Below are positions 1-7,742 of a stretch of DNA of 19,152 bases, piece by piece. Under the pieces are notes generated by a model, which saw only the letters and a list, made by a program, of their open reading frames with translations, was not told the origin of the DNA and did no database searches. This DNA is from Polaribacter sp. (GTDB lineage: Bacteria; Bacteroidota; Bacteroidia; Flavobacteriales; Flavobacteriaceae), in assembly GCA_030731695.1 (NCBI GenBank), contig JANQTK010000085.1, forward strand, positions 2,199-21,350, written 5' to 3'. How positions within the stretch are numbered: position 1 is the first letter of the stretch; every line of letters starts with the position of its first letter. The position numbers and the translations under genes were made by a program.

Positions 1-2015
1 GTTCTGAAAGCAAAAACGGAATTGTTTCCTGTATCCCAAAATTTCTTATACTCAATATCAGCCTTAAAATATTGCGCTAACGGAATATTTAAAAAGGTTT
101 TTTTGTCATTGCTATTTCTGCTTTTGGATAATAATCCCATTATATTTCCAGAATTTGCAACTCTTACTTTTAAAAATGAGAAATTATTATCTTTTACATC
201 CAATTGATTATTATAAGTAAATGAATATGCAATGACAGGAATTAAGAAATCGGATGTGACAATATTAAATCGGTTTTGAATGTTTAAAACGGTGTTGTAT
301 TCAGTGGGATTTGTTGCTTGAAAACTTGCATCCGCAGCTACATCTGACATGAATTTCACTGATTCTTCATATTTAGTGGCGTCTGTTGGTAAATTTCCTC
401 CAACTCCAGGATATATTTGTGCAATGTCATTCAATCTCGAAAACTCTGAGCTATAAATATCAAAAAAGCTGGTAACATTCAGGTTTTTAACATATTGGGT
501 GTTGAAAATCTCTAAGTGTATATTCTTTTTCGCATTGAATTGCCACTTAAAATCAGTCATGAATGTAAATGTTTGTCTATCCAAACCAATATTTTTCTGA
601 AAACTAGAACCAATAGAAATATACGTTCTAGGAGACATTTCTTTAGGAACCAATTTCCCAAGATTGAAAGGGGCTAAAAAACGAGGAACTTCCACAGAAA
701 TATCAGCACCCAATTCCCATCCAGGACCGTTATTGGAATTAAACCACGAACCCAAAACAGACATTTTTAGCAATTCTGCTCCTCTAAAAGCATTTCTATT
801 GGTTATCGAAAATTTGGCAGATGTTCCAATATCTCTAATGTTGGAATGAGTGATTTCTGTTTCTAATCCTAAATTATATTTTTCCATTGGCGTTAAAAAA
901 ACATCCATTCTCAAGTCGCCAGTTTCGTCAGAAAGTGGCGTGAATTTCAAGTTTGTTGATTTGAAATTTTGTAACGATTTCAAATGATTTCTTGTCAAAT
1001 TCCTCAGTGTGTCTTTATACGTTTCTCCAGGTTTTAAAAAAATGGATTGGGACAAGTATTTTGGGTTGAATTTTACCTTTTCATTTGCGATAAAATTGAT
1101 TCCCTCATAAGAAATTGAATCTTTGATTGCTTCCTCTTTTTTCAAAAATGAATAATCAGTATGAACTGTTACTTCCTTGATTCTATGTATTTTATAGGGT
1201 CTTTCTACATAGTTTCCATTCTCTTCTGTCAATCTGTTCGATGAAATTAAAAACTCAACATTGGTTTTATAATCTGTTCTTGTAGAATCTACATAAAAAC
1301 CCAAGGCAGCTTCTGTGAAATGAAATACGCCACTATTCCTAAAAAGTTTTACAACACTACTTGCTTCGTTTCTGAAATCTTGGTCTTTGTATTGATTGCC
1401 ACTTTTTAAATAACTATCACGTTTTGCATTTCTAAAAATTGAATCCAATTCTGGTGAAGCAATTTTTACAAAAATACTATCTAAAATAGTTGGTTTTCCT
1501 TTGTTGATATGATATTCAACAATCGCTTTTTTATCATTATTTCTTTTGATGACAGTGTCAACACTCGATTTAAAATACCCTTGGGTTTTATAATACGCCC
1601 ATAAATTATCGGCTGTTTTTTTTATTTTACTCTCATTTAAAATTACTGGTTCATCATTTTTTAGATACCATTTATTTAGATTGATAAATGAATTTGCATA
1701 CGCAATACTTTGTTTTTCGGAAAAAATATTTTTGATAAATTGATACGATTTTGGGTTTTTTACTGCCCATTCTATGGGCGTTTTCGGTTTTTCAGGATTT
1801 CCTAAATTATAAAAATACAGCCCAAAAGGAAGGCCTAACAAGCGATTGTTTGGTTTTTGTAGAATGTATTTCTCTAAATCGCCACTTTTTGATTTTACAC
1901 TATCAATAAAGAGTTTATTTTCCCTGAGTAGGTGTTTTCCCTCTGCAACTCTTTTGGTAGCATCACAAGATGCAAAAAAGACTGATAATAAAAAATAGAA
2001 AGCAAGTTTTTTCAT
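1..2015 (-). CDS. tamL: TamL-type outer-membrane assembly lipoprotein (BamA/TamA superfamily), 3' end cut by window edge
   Basis: The frame is open from an ATG at 2015 to the left edge, 671 codons, with no stop. The N-terminus is a lipoprotein signal (KK, hydrophobic run, lipobox FASC with lipidated Cys17), followed by soluble POTRA-like sequence to about residue 378. After that come Tyr/Phe/Asn-rich beta strands typical of a 16-strand Omp85 barrel, beginning near the segment with LETEITHSN and NRNAFRGAE (about residues 384-414). Known biology: the Bacteroidota replace TamA with the lipoprotein TamL, which works with the inner-membrane-anchored TamB in outer-membrane protein or lipid delivery. 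I infer that tamB lies just beyond the left edge. An in-frame ATG exists at 2057, but a -7 box (2039-2046) lies between the two ATGs and only the 2015 start gives a proper lipoprotein signal. Probably 100 or more C-terminal residues are missing. The gene is divergent from the RNA methyltransferase. Confidence 0.85.
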   Translation of the reverse strand, partial: MKKLAFYFLLSVFFASCDATKRVAEGKHLLRENKLFIDSVKSKSGDLEKYILQKPNNRLLGLPFGLYFYNLGNPEKPKTPIEWAVKNPKSYQFIKNIFSEKQSIAYANSFINLNKWYLKNDEPVILNESKIKKTADNLWAYYKTQGYFKSSVDTVIKRNNDKKAIVEYHINKGKPTILDSIFVKIASPELDSIFRNAKRDSYLKSGNQYKDQDFRNEASSVVKLFRNSGVFHFTEAALGFYVDSTRTDYKTNVEFLISSNRLTEENGNYVERPYKIHRIKEVTVHTDYSFLKKEEAIKDSISYEGINFIANEKVKFNPKYLSQSIFLKPGETYKDTLRNLTRNHLKSLQNFKSTNLKFTPLSDETGDLRMDVFLTPMEKYNLGLETEITHSNIRDIGTSAKFSITNRNAFRGAELLKMSVLGSWFNSNNGPGWELGADISVEVPRFLAPFNLGKLVPKEMSPRTYISIGSSFQKNIGLDRQTFTFMTDFKWQFNAKKNIHLEIFNTQYVKNLNVTSFFDIYSSEFSRLNDIAQIYPGVGGNLPTDATKYEESVKFMSDVAADASFQATNPTEYNTVLNIQNRFNIVTSDFLIPVIAYSFTYNNQLDVKDNNFSFLKVRVANSGNIMGLLSKSRNSNDKKTFLNIPLAQYFKADIEYKKFWDTGNNSVFAFR

Positions 2016-2038
2016 TATTTTAGCAACGGTAATAATGC

Positions 2039-2046
2039 CAAAAATA
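2039..2046 (-). promoter_or_regulatory. Putative -7 box for tamL
   Basis: The minus strand reads TATTTTTG here, a full match to the Bacteroidota -7 consensus TAnnTTTG, 23 bases upstream of the ATG at 2015. No TTG lies at the usual 17-23 base spacing; the nearest is 28 bases away. It is therefore only half a promoter. It sits between the two candidate start codons and favours the downstream one. Confidence 0.4.
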
Positions 2047-2084
2047 GTATTTTTCATTGGTATATTTTTATTTACAATCAATAA

Positions 2085-2816
2085 ATGAGCATCTCTAAAA
2101 ATCAATTAAAACTCATTCAGAGTTTATCTCAAAAAAAATACCGATCAAAGCATCAATTATTTATGGCTGAAGGTGTAAAAGTGGTGAACGAATTGTTACA
2201 TTCTTCCTTTGAATTGGTTCAATTATTTGCAACTGCTGATTTTATTTGTGCTGATTTTCAAGATAAAAAAACAACCATTTCTGAAGCAGATTTAAAGAAA
2301 GTTAGTCAGTTAAAAACACCGAATGAAGTTCTGGGACTGTTTAGAATTCCAATTCCAAAACCAATTTCAAATACGGGTTTAACAGTAGTTTTAGATGCTA
2401 TAAACGACCCCGGAAATTTAGGAACCATTATCAGATTGTGCGATTGGTTTGGGATTTCGCAATTGGTGTGCTCTGAAGATACTGTAGATTGTTATAACCC
2501 AAAAGTAGTGCAGGCAAGTATGGGCTCATTGCCCAGAATTTCAATTCATTACACCAACGTAACAACCTATTTACAACACAGCAATTTGCCGATTTTTATG
2601 GCAGATATGGATGGCGAAAATGTGTATAAAAAAACACTGCCTCAAGAAGCAATTTTAATTTTGGGAAATGAAGCGAATGGCGTTTCAGATGCTATAAAAC
2701 AATTGGCAAACCAAATAATTTCTATCCCAAGATTTGGAGAAATTCAACAAACAGAAAGTTTGAATGTAGCCACTGCAACAGCTATTTTGTTGAGTGAATT
2801 CAGGAGAGGTAGTTAG
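2085..2816 (+). CDS. SpoU/TrmH-family RNA 2'-O-methyltransferase
   Basis: 243 residues, the usual length for bacterial TrmH-like enzymes. The N-terminal part (1-95) looks like the SpoU substrate-binding domain, with the KHQLFMAEG segment near residues 22-30. The C-terminal SPOUT knot carries all three family motifs: motif 1 DAINDPGNLGTIIRLCDWFG (104-123, Asn111 and Arg117), motif 2 LGNEANGVS (193-201, Glu196), and motif 3 with IPRFG (214-218) followed by ESLNVATATAILL (224-236). These bind S-adenosylmethionine and form the trefoil knot. The enzyme should methylate a ribose 2'-OH in rRNA or tRNA, but the exact nucleotide cannot be read from sequence, so no symbol is given. The gene stands alone, divergent from tamL and convergent with sprT. 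The start is the first ATG, 69 bases after the tamL start. Confidence 0.92.
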   Translation: MSISKNQLKLIQSLSQKKYRSKHQLFMAEGVKVVNELLHSSFELVQLFATADFICADFQDKKTTISEADLKKVSQLKTPNEVLGLFRIPIPKPISNTGLTVVLDAINDPGNLGTIIRLCDWFGISQLVCSEDTVDCYNPKVVQASMGSLPRISIHYTNVTTYLQHSNLPIFMADMDGENVYKKTLPQEAILILGNEANGVSDAIKQLANQIISIPRFGEIQQTESLNVATATAILLSEFRRGS

Positions 2817-2902
2817 ATTTGTGATTTGAATTCCCGTTTTTTTTGATTCCTTATTAATCCGTGAATTCGTGGCTAGTTTTCAAGTGTAATTTGTGCAATT
2901 TT
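2817..2902. other. Spacer between convergent genes, no clear terminator
   Basis: These 86 bases separate the convergent RNA methyltransferase and sprT. They contain a T-run (2839-2846) and an imperfect palindrome around CCGTGAATTCGTGG (2860-2873) that could fold with G-U pairs, but no stem followed by a U-run on either strand. I cannot name a terminator here. Confidence 0.5.
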
Positions 2903-3601
2903 CTACTCAAAAGCAAACGTCAAGAAAACACCACGAGTTCCCATATAATTGATGGGAGCAGTCCATTGGCTATTTGGGTCATCATCATATTTCACTTCAT
3001 TATTGATGGCGAAAACACCGCGAATGGAAGGAGAAAACTTAAAGAAATATAAGTAAATATCAATTCCAACTCCAACTTCATACATGAAATTGTGTGTTTT
3101 CATTCGGAATTCACCAGCAGAATTATCATCTTGATTGGCTTCATTACTCGAAAAGTTATGATCGTAAGAAATACCTGCCAACACATAAGGGCGAATGTTT
3201 TTGTAACGATCTGTACTAAATTTCAACAACAATGGCACATGTAAATAGGTAGAACCCACTTCGCGAACACTATCTCTTGGAATTGACAAATGATTGAAAT
3301 AAATTTTCTTAGAATTGGTTACCAAACCTGGTTCAAAACGCAAATTGAGATTTTTGTGCAAACGCAAATCTGCAATCAAGCCCACATTAAAGCCGGCAGT
3401 TGGTGACACAGTAATATCTGCATTTGCAATCGAACTATTTCGTAGGTTGAGTTTAAAATCGTTTTGATTTACTCCTAAATAAAAACCATAATGAAGTTTT
3501 CGTTCATCAAAAGTTGGCAACTTTTCTACACGCTCTGATTGTGCAAAAGCAACTACAGAAATCAAAAAGAAGAACCCAATTAAAATCTTTTTTTTCACCA
3601 T
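2903..3601 (-). CDS. sprT: SprT/PorT family type IX secretion-gliding motility outer-membrane protein
   Basis: 232 residues. A Sec signal peptide is clear (MVKKK, a Phe/Leu/Ile core, cleavage around AFA-Q near residue 20). The mature part has the PorT-like start, with LPTFDERKLHYGFYLGVNQN at about 27-46, then alternating amphipathic strands as in a small 8-strand OmpA-like barrel, ending in a Phe-rich terminal strand (GVFLTFAFE). Known biology: SprT in Flavobacterium johnsoniae and PorT in Porphyromonas gingivalis are needed for the type IX secretion system, and SprT also for gliding. It is the last gene of the nfu-ubiE-sprT operon, with one base between the ubiE stop and its ATG. The family also contains many generic 'porin family' proteins, so the functional name rests on the N-terminal pattern plus the ubiE neighbourhood. 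Confidence 0.8.
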   Translation of the reverse strand: MVKKKILIGFFFLISVVAFAQSERVEKLPTFDERKLHYGFYLGVNQNDFKLNLRNSSIANADITVSPTAGFNVGLIADLRLHKNLNLRFEPGLVTNSKKIYFNHLSIPRDSVREVGSTYLHVPLLLKFSTDRYKNIRPYVLAGISYDHNFSSNEANQDDNSAGEFRMKTHNFMYEVGVGIDIYLYFFKFSPSIRGVFAINNEVKYDDDPNSQWTAPINYMGTRGVFLTFAFE

Positions 3602-3602
3602 T

Positions 3603-4331
3603 TTATTTTCGTGCTGTATAAATTGTTGCTACTCCAAAAGTAACAGGATGATGCGTTACATCACTAAACCCATTTTTACGCAAAATATTGTTAAAGACTT
3701 CTCCAAATGGAAAAGAATTTGCAGATTCTGAAAGATACGTATATGCAACTTTGTCTTTTGAAAACAATTTTCCAACCAAAGGCAATATGAAATTTGTGTA
3801 CAATTTATAGCCTTGTTTGAAAGGAAAATTTGTTGGATTGGAGGTTTCTAAAATCACCAAAACACCTGTTGGTTTCAATACTCTTGCAATTTCTTTGATG
3901 CCTTTGTCAAGGTTTGCAAAATTCCGTACGCCAAATGACACTGTAATTGCATCAAAGGTATCATTCTCGAAAGGCATTTCTTCAGAATCGCCCACAATCA
4001 TGTCTATTTTTTTAGACAGATTTGCTTTGTTGATTTTTTGTTTGCCAACTTCGAGCATTCCTGCTGAAATATCTAACCCAATGATTTTGTCAGGATTCAA
4101 ATTTGCCATCATCATTGCCAAATCTCCAGTACCAGTGGCAATATCTAGAATTTGTTTTGGATGGTTTTCACCAACAATTTTCACTACTTTTTTTCGCCAT
4201 TTTACATCAATTCCTAAAGAAATTACTCGGTTTAACCCATCATAATTGGTTGAAATGGTATCAAACATTTGAGTAACTTGTTCTTTTTTCCCAAGTTCAG
4301 AATCTTTGTATGGTTTAATAATTTCAGACAT
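3603..4331 (-). CDS. ubiE: Demethylmenaquinone methyltransferase (UbiE/MenG)
   Basis: 242 residues, normal for the family. A class I SAM-dependent methyltransferase fold is visible: motif I LDIATGTGDLA (62-72), acidic ribose-binding region GLDIS (85-89), motif II region DAITVSFGVRNF (127-138), and both UbiE signatures, YDGLNRVISLGIDVKW (30-45) and RVLKPTGVLVILETS (150-164). It performs the last step of menaquinone synthesis, C-methylation of demethylmenaquinone, at the inner membrane face. Bacteroidota respire with menaquinone and lack ubiquinone, so MenG is the biologically correct role even if annotation uses ubiE. It is the middle gene of a minus-strand operon, 11 bases after nfu and one base before sprT. 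The start is an ATG. Confidence 0.95.
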   Translation of the reverse strand: MSEIIKPYKDSELGKKEQVTQMFDTISTNYDGLNRVISLGIDVKWRKKVVKIVGENHPKQILDIATGTGDLAMMMANLNPDKIIGLDISAGMLEVGKQKINKANLSKKIDMIVGDSEEMPFENDTFDAITVSFGVRNFANLDKGIKEIARVLKPTGVLVILETSNPTNFPFKQGYKLYTNFILPLVGKLFSKDKVAYTYLSESANSFPFGEVFNNILRKNGFSDVTHHPVTFGVATIYTARK

Positions 4332-4342
4332 TTATAATTTTT

Positions 4343-5248
4343 TTATCCATTAATAGCAACAACGCCATTAATTTGGTTTGGCAACATCTCTTTCAATAAA
4401 TTTTCGATACCATTTTTTAAAGTTGCAGTAGAAGAAGGACAGCCGCTGCAAGCTCCTTGCAACACAACACTTACAATTTTGTTGGATGCATCATACGAAC
4501 GAAAAGCGATGTTTCCACCATCACCAGCCACAGCAGGTTTGATATATTCTTCTAAAATATCAACAATTTGTCCGGCAATTCCATCTAGTTTTACTTCAGG
4601 AATTTCAGAGGCTGCTGCTGATGAATTTTGTTGAGAAGGCAATTCAGAAAAAATGGTTTTTCCAGCAACTAAATATTCTCTAATAAAACTGCGAACTTCT
4701 GCAAAAATTTCATTCCATTCTACCATATTGTATTTGGTAATGGAAATATAATTGTCAGAGATAAACACCTCTTTTACAAATGGAAATGAAAATATGGCTT
4801 GTGCTAATGGCGAAATTTTACTGGCTTCTTCAATGTTTTTGAACTCTGCATCAGTTTGAGTTAATACTTTGGTAGTACCAAATTTCATTACTGATGGATT
4901 GGGAGTTACTTCAGCATATACCTCAATCGCTTCTTTTTTGGAAGCAGTCGTTTCTTCATTAACAACTACATTGCCTTCGTTGATATAGTTTTCAATTTGC
5001 TCACGAACTTCTTCTTGCACATCCTCCCAAGAAACAATATCATATCGCTGAATAGCAATGAAATTGGGTGTTATGAATATTTTTTTCACAAAAGGCAGGT
5101 AAAATAATTGCTGCGCTAAGGGTGATTTTTTTGCTTCATCAATATTTGCATATTCATAACTTCCTGCATTGATTAATGTAGTATTGCTATTGAATTTTAA
5201 AATAGTTTCGTTGGATGAATTTTGTATGATAATTTTAGTCTCTTGCAT
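4343..5248 (-). CDS. nfu: NifU-family Fe-S cluster scaffold with duplicated Nfu N-terminal domain
   Basis: 301 residues from the ATG at 5248. A TTG at 5257 in the same frame would add three residues but lies closer to the promoter and is less likely. Three parts are visible: two copies of the Nfu N-terminal domain (about 1-95 and 110-197), then a Ser/Ala-rich linker, then a NifU C-terminal domain (about 220-301) with the cluster-binding CSGC at 267-270. The two N-terminal copies align by eye: SPLAQQLFYLPFVKKIFI against SPLAQAIFSFPFVKEVFI, and VSWEDVQEEVREQI against VEWNEIFAEVRSFI. The protein should carry and deliver [4Fe-4S] clusters to apo-proteins in the cytoplasm. Single-copy Nfu_N plus NifU is the common bacterial and mitochondrial layout, so the duplication is notable, though proteins near 300 residues may be usual in this group. 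First gene of the nfu-ubiE-sprT operon. Confidence 0.9.
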   Translation of the reverse strand: MQETKIIIQNSSNETILKFNSNTTLINAGSYEYANIDEAKKSPLAQQLFYLPFVKKIFITPNFIAIQRYDIVSWEDVQEEVREQIENYINEGNVVVNEETTASKKEAIEVYAEVTPNPSVMKFGTTKVLTQTDAEFKNIEEASKISPLAQAIFSFPFVKEVFISDNYISITKYNMVEWNEIFAEVRSFIREYLVAGKTIFSELPSQQNSSAAASEIPEVKLDGIAGQIVDILEEYIKPAVAGDGGNIAFRSYDASNKIVSVVLQGACSGCPSSTATLKNGIENLLKEMLPNQINGVVAING

Positions 5249-5265
5249 AATTTTCAAATAAAAAG

Positions 5266-5273
5266 CAAAATTA
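5266..5273 (-). promoter_or_regulatory. Putative -7 box for the nfu-ubiE-sprT operon
   Basis: The minus strand reads TAATTTTG, a full TAnnTTTG match 17 bases upstream of the nfu ATG at 5248. The -33 position has no perfect TTG; a TTA lies 18 bases upstream, within the terminator flank. Its placement between the upstream terminator and nfu supports a separate operon beginning here, and a transcription start near 5260 would argue for the ATG rather than the TTG at 5257. Confidence 0.5.
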
Positions 5274-5299
5274 CGGCAAAAAAATCATTTCTAATAAGA

Positions 5300-5334
5300 A
5301 AGACCTTGCATGTTTTTGGTGCAAGGTCTTTTTT
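5300..5334 (-). terminator. Intrinsic terminator after the FadL-like gene
   Basis: A perfect 11-base inverted repeat (AAGACCTTGCA at 5300-5310 and its complement at 5320-5330) with a 9-base loop lies 16 bases past the FadL-like stop codon. On the minus strand the stem is followed by a moderately U-rich tail (TCTTATT). On the plus strand there is a cleaner T-run (5329-5334), but no plus-strand gene precedes it. It separates the lipoprotein/FadL unit from the nfu operon. Confidence 0.85.
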
Positions 5335-5349
5335 GATGTGTTAAAATTC

Positions 5350-6732
5350 CTATAAATTGATGGAAACAGATGCTGTAAATATGCGATTGTCTAATGTTAA
5401 ATTTGCAGGATTTACATTGAATCCTGAATAGAAATTGTAGGCTGCAGTTCGGTTATTGGTTCTGTAGGCAAAATCCAATTTAAAATTTCCGAAGTTATAT
5501 CCAGCTCCAAAAGAATATTCATTCAAATCATCCGAATTGATTGCAAAAGCATCTGGACTTTGCTCAAAACGATAGCCGCCTCTGATGCTAAATTTATCAA
5601 AACGCCATTCTGTCCCGATTGAAAAGTTGTGTGTATTTACAAAATCGTTTTGAAATGCTTGATTTTCCTGCATAAAATTAGCACCTGAAAGTTTTGTTCT
5701 GGTGTAATTCATGTTGGAATAATCAATACTCAATAATCCCATTTTTCCAAAAACAAAGGCAGTGCTCGCAGTTAATCTACTTGGAGTTTTTAGCCTATAA
5801 ATAAGAGATTGTGTTGGGAAAAATCCTCCAGCTGTATTATCATACACTACATTATCATTGCTAACTGCAATTTCAGTATCTCCGAAAAAGCCATCGTTAT
5901 CTACAATATTGCTGTCTTCTAAAATTTCTGAAAACCAAGTTGGAGTTTGGTACGACAAACCAAAACGGAAACTGTTGTTTACTTTATATATGAATCCAGT
6001 ATTCAAAGAAAATCCTGTTCCTGTGGTAAAGTTTTCTTGATATAAGTTGGCATCTAGCTCATTACCATTTACATCGCTATTGAACTCTGTTAAATTAGAG
6101 CGCTGCGTAAAATTCAAATCGTAAAAATTTAAAGACATTCCAATATGTAATTTTTCTTGATAAACAGATGAAAATCCGATGTTGAACTCGCTTAAATCAC
6201 CATTATAAGTATTGTTAAAAGTCTGTTCGTCAGCAATATCGTACACAAATGGATTTGTATTGGTGTCTAAAGGGAAATCAATAAAAGTAGCAACACCACT
6301 ATTTCCTTGAGCAATGAATCCATCCGTAAAATCTTTGGTAATTCTATAATTAAAACCCATTGCAAATTTGCTCCAGTTGCTTCTATAAGCACTATCAAAA
6401 ACCAATACACCACCAGCTTGAGAAAGATTTATGAATTGGTCTTGAGTTGTGAGTCTGTTTCCATAATAATCAGCCATAATATCTGAACTTCTAGAGTTAA
6501 AACTTCCAGAAAACATACTGTTATTGAAAACAGATAAACCTGCAGGATTGATGTTGATGCTAGAGATATCTCCTCCTAAAGCTCCAAAAGCACCACCCAT
6601 TGCTGTAAAACGCGCAGTTCCGTTATTGTCATTTTGAGAGAAAAGGATTCCCAAATCCTGATATCCTAAAGATTGGCCATTTGTTGCGAAAATAGTCGCA
6701 AAAAATATAGCAGATGCAATGATTTTTTTCAT
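5350..6732 (-). CDS. OmpP1/FadL-family outer-membrane barrel protein
   Basis: 460 residues from the ATG at 6732. The frame stays open upstream to 6936, but that stretch is out-of-frame coding sequence of the preceding lipoprotein, and the true start is the one that opens with a Sec signal peptide (MKKII, hydrophobic core, cleavage near residue 19-20). The mature N-terminus has the family hallmark, with GTARFTAMGGAFGALGGD (38-55) and ININPAGLSVF (59-69), followed by aromatic-rich beta strands and a terminal strand ending in SVSINL. FadL-type channels let hydrophobic compounds cross the outer membrane. In this phylum such proteins are often labelled hemin receptor or OmpP1, and the real substrate is unknown. 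The gene follows the repeat-rich lipoprotein by 31 bases with no terminator between, so the two are probably co-transcribed. Confidence 0.87.
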   Translation of the reverse strand: MKKIIASAIFFATIFATNGQSLGYQDLGILFSQNDNNGTARFTAMGGAFGALGGDISSININPAGLSVFNNSMFSGSFNSRSSDIMADYYGNRLTTQDQFINLSQAGGVLVFDSAYRSNWSKFAMGFNYRITKDFTDGFIAQGNSGVATFIDFPLDTNTNPFVYDIADEQTFNNTYNGDLSEFNIGFSSVYQEKLHIGMSLNFYDLNFTQRSNLTEFNSDVNGNELDANLYQENFTTGTGFSLNTGFIYKVNNSFRFGLSYQTPTWFSEILEDSNIVDNDGFFGDTEIAVSNDNVVYDNTAGGFFPTQSLIYRLKTPSRLTASTAFVFGKMGLLSIDYSNMNYTRTKLSGANFMQENQAFQNDFVNTHNFSIGTEWRFDKFSIRGGYRFEQSPDAFAINSDDLNEYSFGAGYNFGNFKLDFAYRTNNRTAAYNFYSGFNVNPANLTLDNRIFTASVSINL

Positions 6733-6763
6733 TTTTAAAACTTTTTTAAGTAAAAGTGATGAT

Positions 6764-7711
6764 TTAATTTCCTCCTCTTCTTCCTCTTCCAGAAGTTGAT
6801 CCTCTGCTAGAATTGGTGGTATTTCCACTGCTTCTTGTTGTAGTTGACGATCTTCTTGTTGATGAATTGGTATTGTTATTATTTGTATCAGAATTATTTC
6901 TTGACGAATAATTTGAGTTACGGTTATTAGAGTCATTTCCTCTAATAGTTGAACTTCTTCTTATAGGACTACTTATAGAACTTCTTCTTAAATTATTAGA
7001 GTTTTGATTGTAATCAAAATAATTTCTTCTGTTGGTTATAGAATTGTTTCTAATGATTCCATTGGAGTCTCTTCTTCCATAAGTATTGTTTGAATCTCTT
7101 CTTCCGTAAGTGTTATTTCTGTAAAATCTATTATTTTGCCATTGATTTCCATAGAAGTAAGGATTGTAAAATCCGCCATTCCAGCCCCAATTATTCCATC
7201 TATTCCAACCCCATCCTACATTCCAATTATTCCAACCCCAATTATTCCATCTATTCCATCCCCATCCTCCATTCCAATTATTCCAACCCCAATCATTCCA
7301 ACCCCACATTCCAAAACCATTTCCATACCAAAAAGGATCATTCATCAAATTTACATTGACAACCACATTGTCATTTTGATATCCCCAAGGTTCATTTTGA
7401 TTATAATTTCCATTGTTATCAGAAAAGTTAGGATTTGAACTATACGAATCAACGTCTGTAAATATCTCATAGTCAGAGATTCTTTCCAAACTATCCAATT
7501 TTTTTGTGAAATAGTTTTCTTCGAAATTATTGTTGTTATTGTTTTCAACAACTACAATTTGTCGTTTTTCTCTTTTTTCTGGAGAACTATAAATACCATC
7601 TTCATAATACGCAGTTTGGTACGTTCCGCATGAAACCAATACCAAATTAGCGGTTGCAAAAATTATAAATGATTGAATGCTGAATAGTTTATTTTGTAGT
7701 TTCATGATCAT
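6764..7711 (-). CDS. Repeat-rich Trp/Gly/Asn lipoprotein of unknown function
   Basis: 315 residues from the ATG at 7711; a second ATG at 7705 would remove two residues. The signal has a lipobox LVSC with Cys28, so the protein is probably anchored to the outer membrane. Next come Tyr-rich sequence, a poly-Asn run (57-62), a VVVNVNLMNDPFWYGNG segment (116-132), then a strongly aromatic region (133-180) built from a 17-residue repeat rich in WGWN and RWNN. This is followed by a 9-residue NNTYGRRDS repeat (199-216) and a Ser/Asn/Arg-rich, probably disordered tail ending RGRRGGN. I recognise no catalytic domain. Proteins of this composition next to proS occur in Flavobacteria, sometimes mislabelled 'vitellogenin II precursor'; this is recollection, not a search result. 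Surface or cell-wall binding is only a guess. It is upstream of, and probably co-transcribed with, the FadL-like barrel. Confidence 0.8.
   Translation of the reverse strand: MIMKLQNKLFSIQSFIIFATANLVLVSCGTYQTAYYEDGIYSSPEKREKRQIVVVENNNNNNFEENYFTKKLDSLERISDYEIFTDVDSYSSNPNFSDNNGNYNQNEPWGYQNDNVVVNVNLMNDPFWYGNGFGMWGWNDWGWNNWNGGWGWNRWNNWGWNNWNVGWGWNRWNNWGWNGGFYNPYFYGNQWQNNRFYRNNTYGRRDSNNTYGRRDSNGIIRNNSITNRRNYFDYNQNSNNLRRSSISSPIRRSSTIRGNDSNNRNSNYSSRNNSDTNNNNTNSSTRRSSTTTRSSGNTTNSSRGSTSGRGRRGGN
7065..7118 (-). repeat. 27-bp tandem repeat, two copies
   Basis: Two adjacent 27-base units (7065-7091 and 7092-7118) match at 23 of 27 positions and encode the 9-residue unit NNTYGRRDS twice, inside the lipoprotein. 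The four differences leave the protein repeat unchanged, as expected for an in-frame duplication kept by selection or for a fairly recent copy. Confidence 0.85.
7185..7312 (-). repeat. 51-bp tandem repeat, two full copies and a partial third
   Basis: Units at 7185-7235 and 7236-7286 match at 49 of 51 bases. A third, diverging copy begins at 7287. Each encodes a 17-residue Trp/Gly/Asn unit of the lipoprotein (WGWN...RWNN type). The length is a multiple of three, so copy number can change without breaking the frame. Confidence 0.9.
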
Positions 7712-7742
7712 ATGTTTTTATAAAAGTACTGAATTAATTATA

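Noticed and set aside
2016..2057. Alternative in-frame ATG at 2057 for tamL
   Set aside because: It would bury the lipoprotein signal 14 residues inside and lies upstream of the probable -7 box.
2860..2873. CCGTGAATTCGTGG palindrome as a terminator for the convergent genes
   Set aside because: The match is imperfect, there is no room for a loop in the full pairing, and no U-run follows on either strand.
2861..3052. Plus-strand frame of 63 codons over the sprT 3' end
   Set aside because: It is mostly antisense to the conserved sprT barrel, has no recognisable features and no promoter.
5249..5257. TTG start for nfu
   Set aside because: It adds only three residues, and the ATG at 5248 is immediately available; the likely transcription start is very near the TTG.
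6733..6936. Upstream extension of the FadL-like reading frame by 68 codons
   Set aside because: It overlaps the lipoprotein gene in another frame, reads as low-complexity Ile/Gln/Glu sequence, and places a good signal peptide in mid-protein. The ATG at 6732 is the sensible start.
7090..7438. Plus-strand frames rich in Ile-Pro-Thr repeats
   Set aside because: They are the antisense reading of the Trp/Asn tandem repeats of the lipoprotein. The repeat pattern is inherited from the coding strand and there is no start context.
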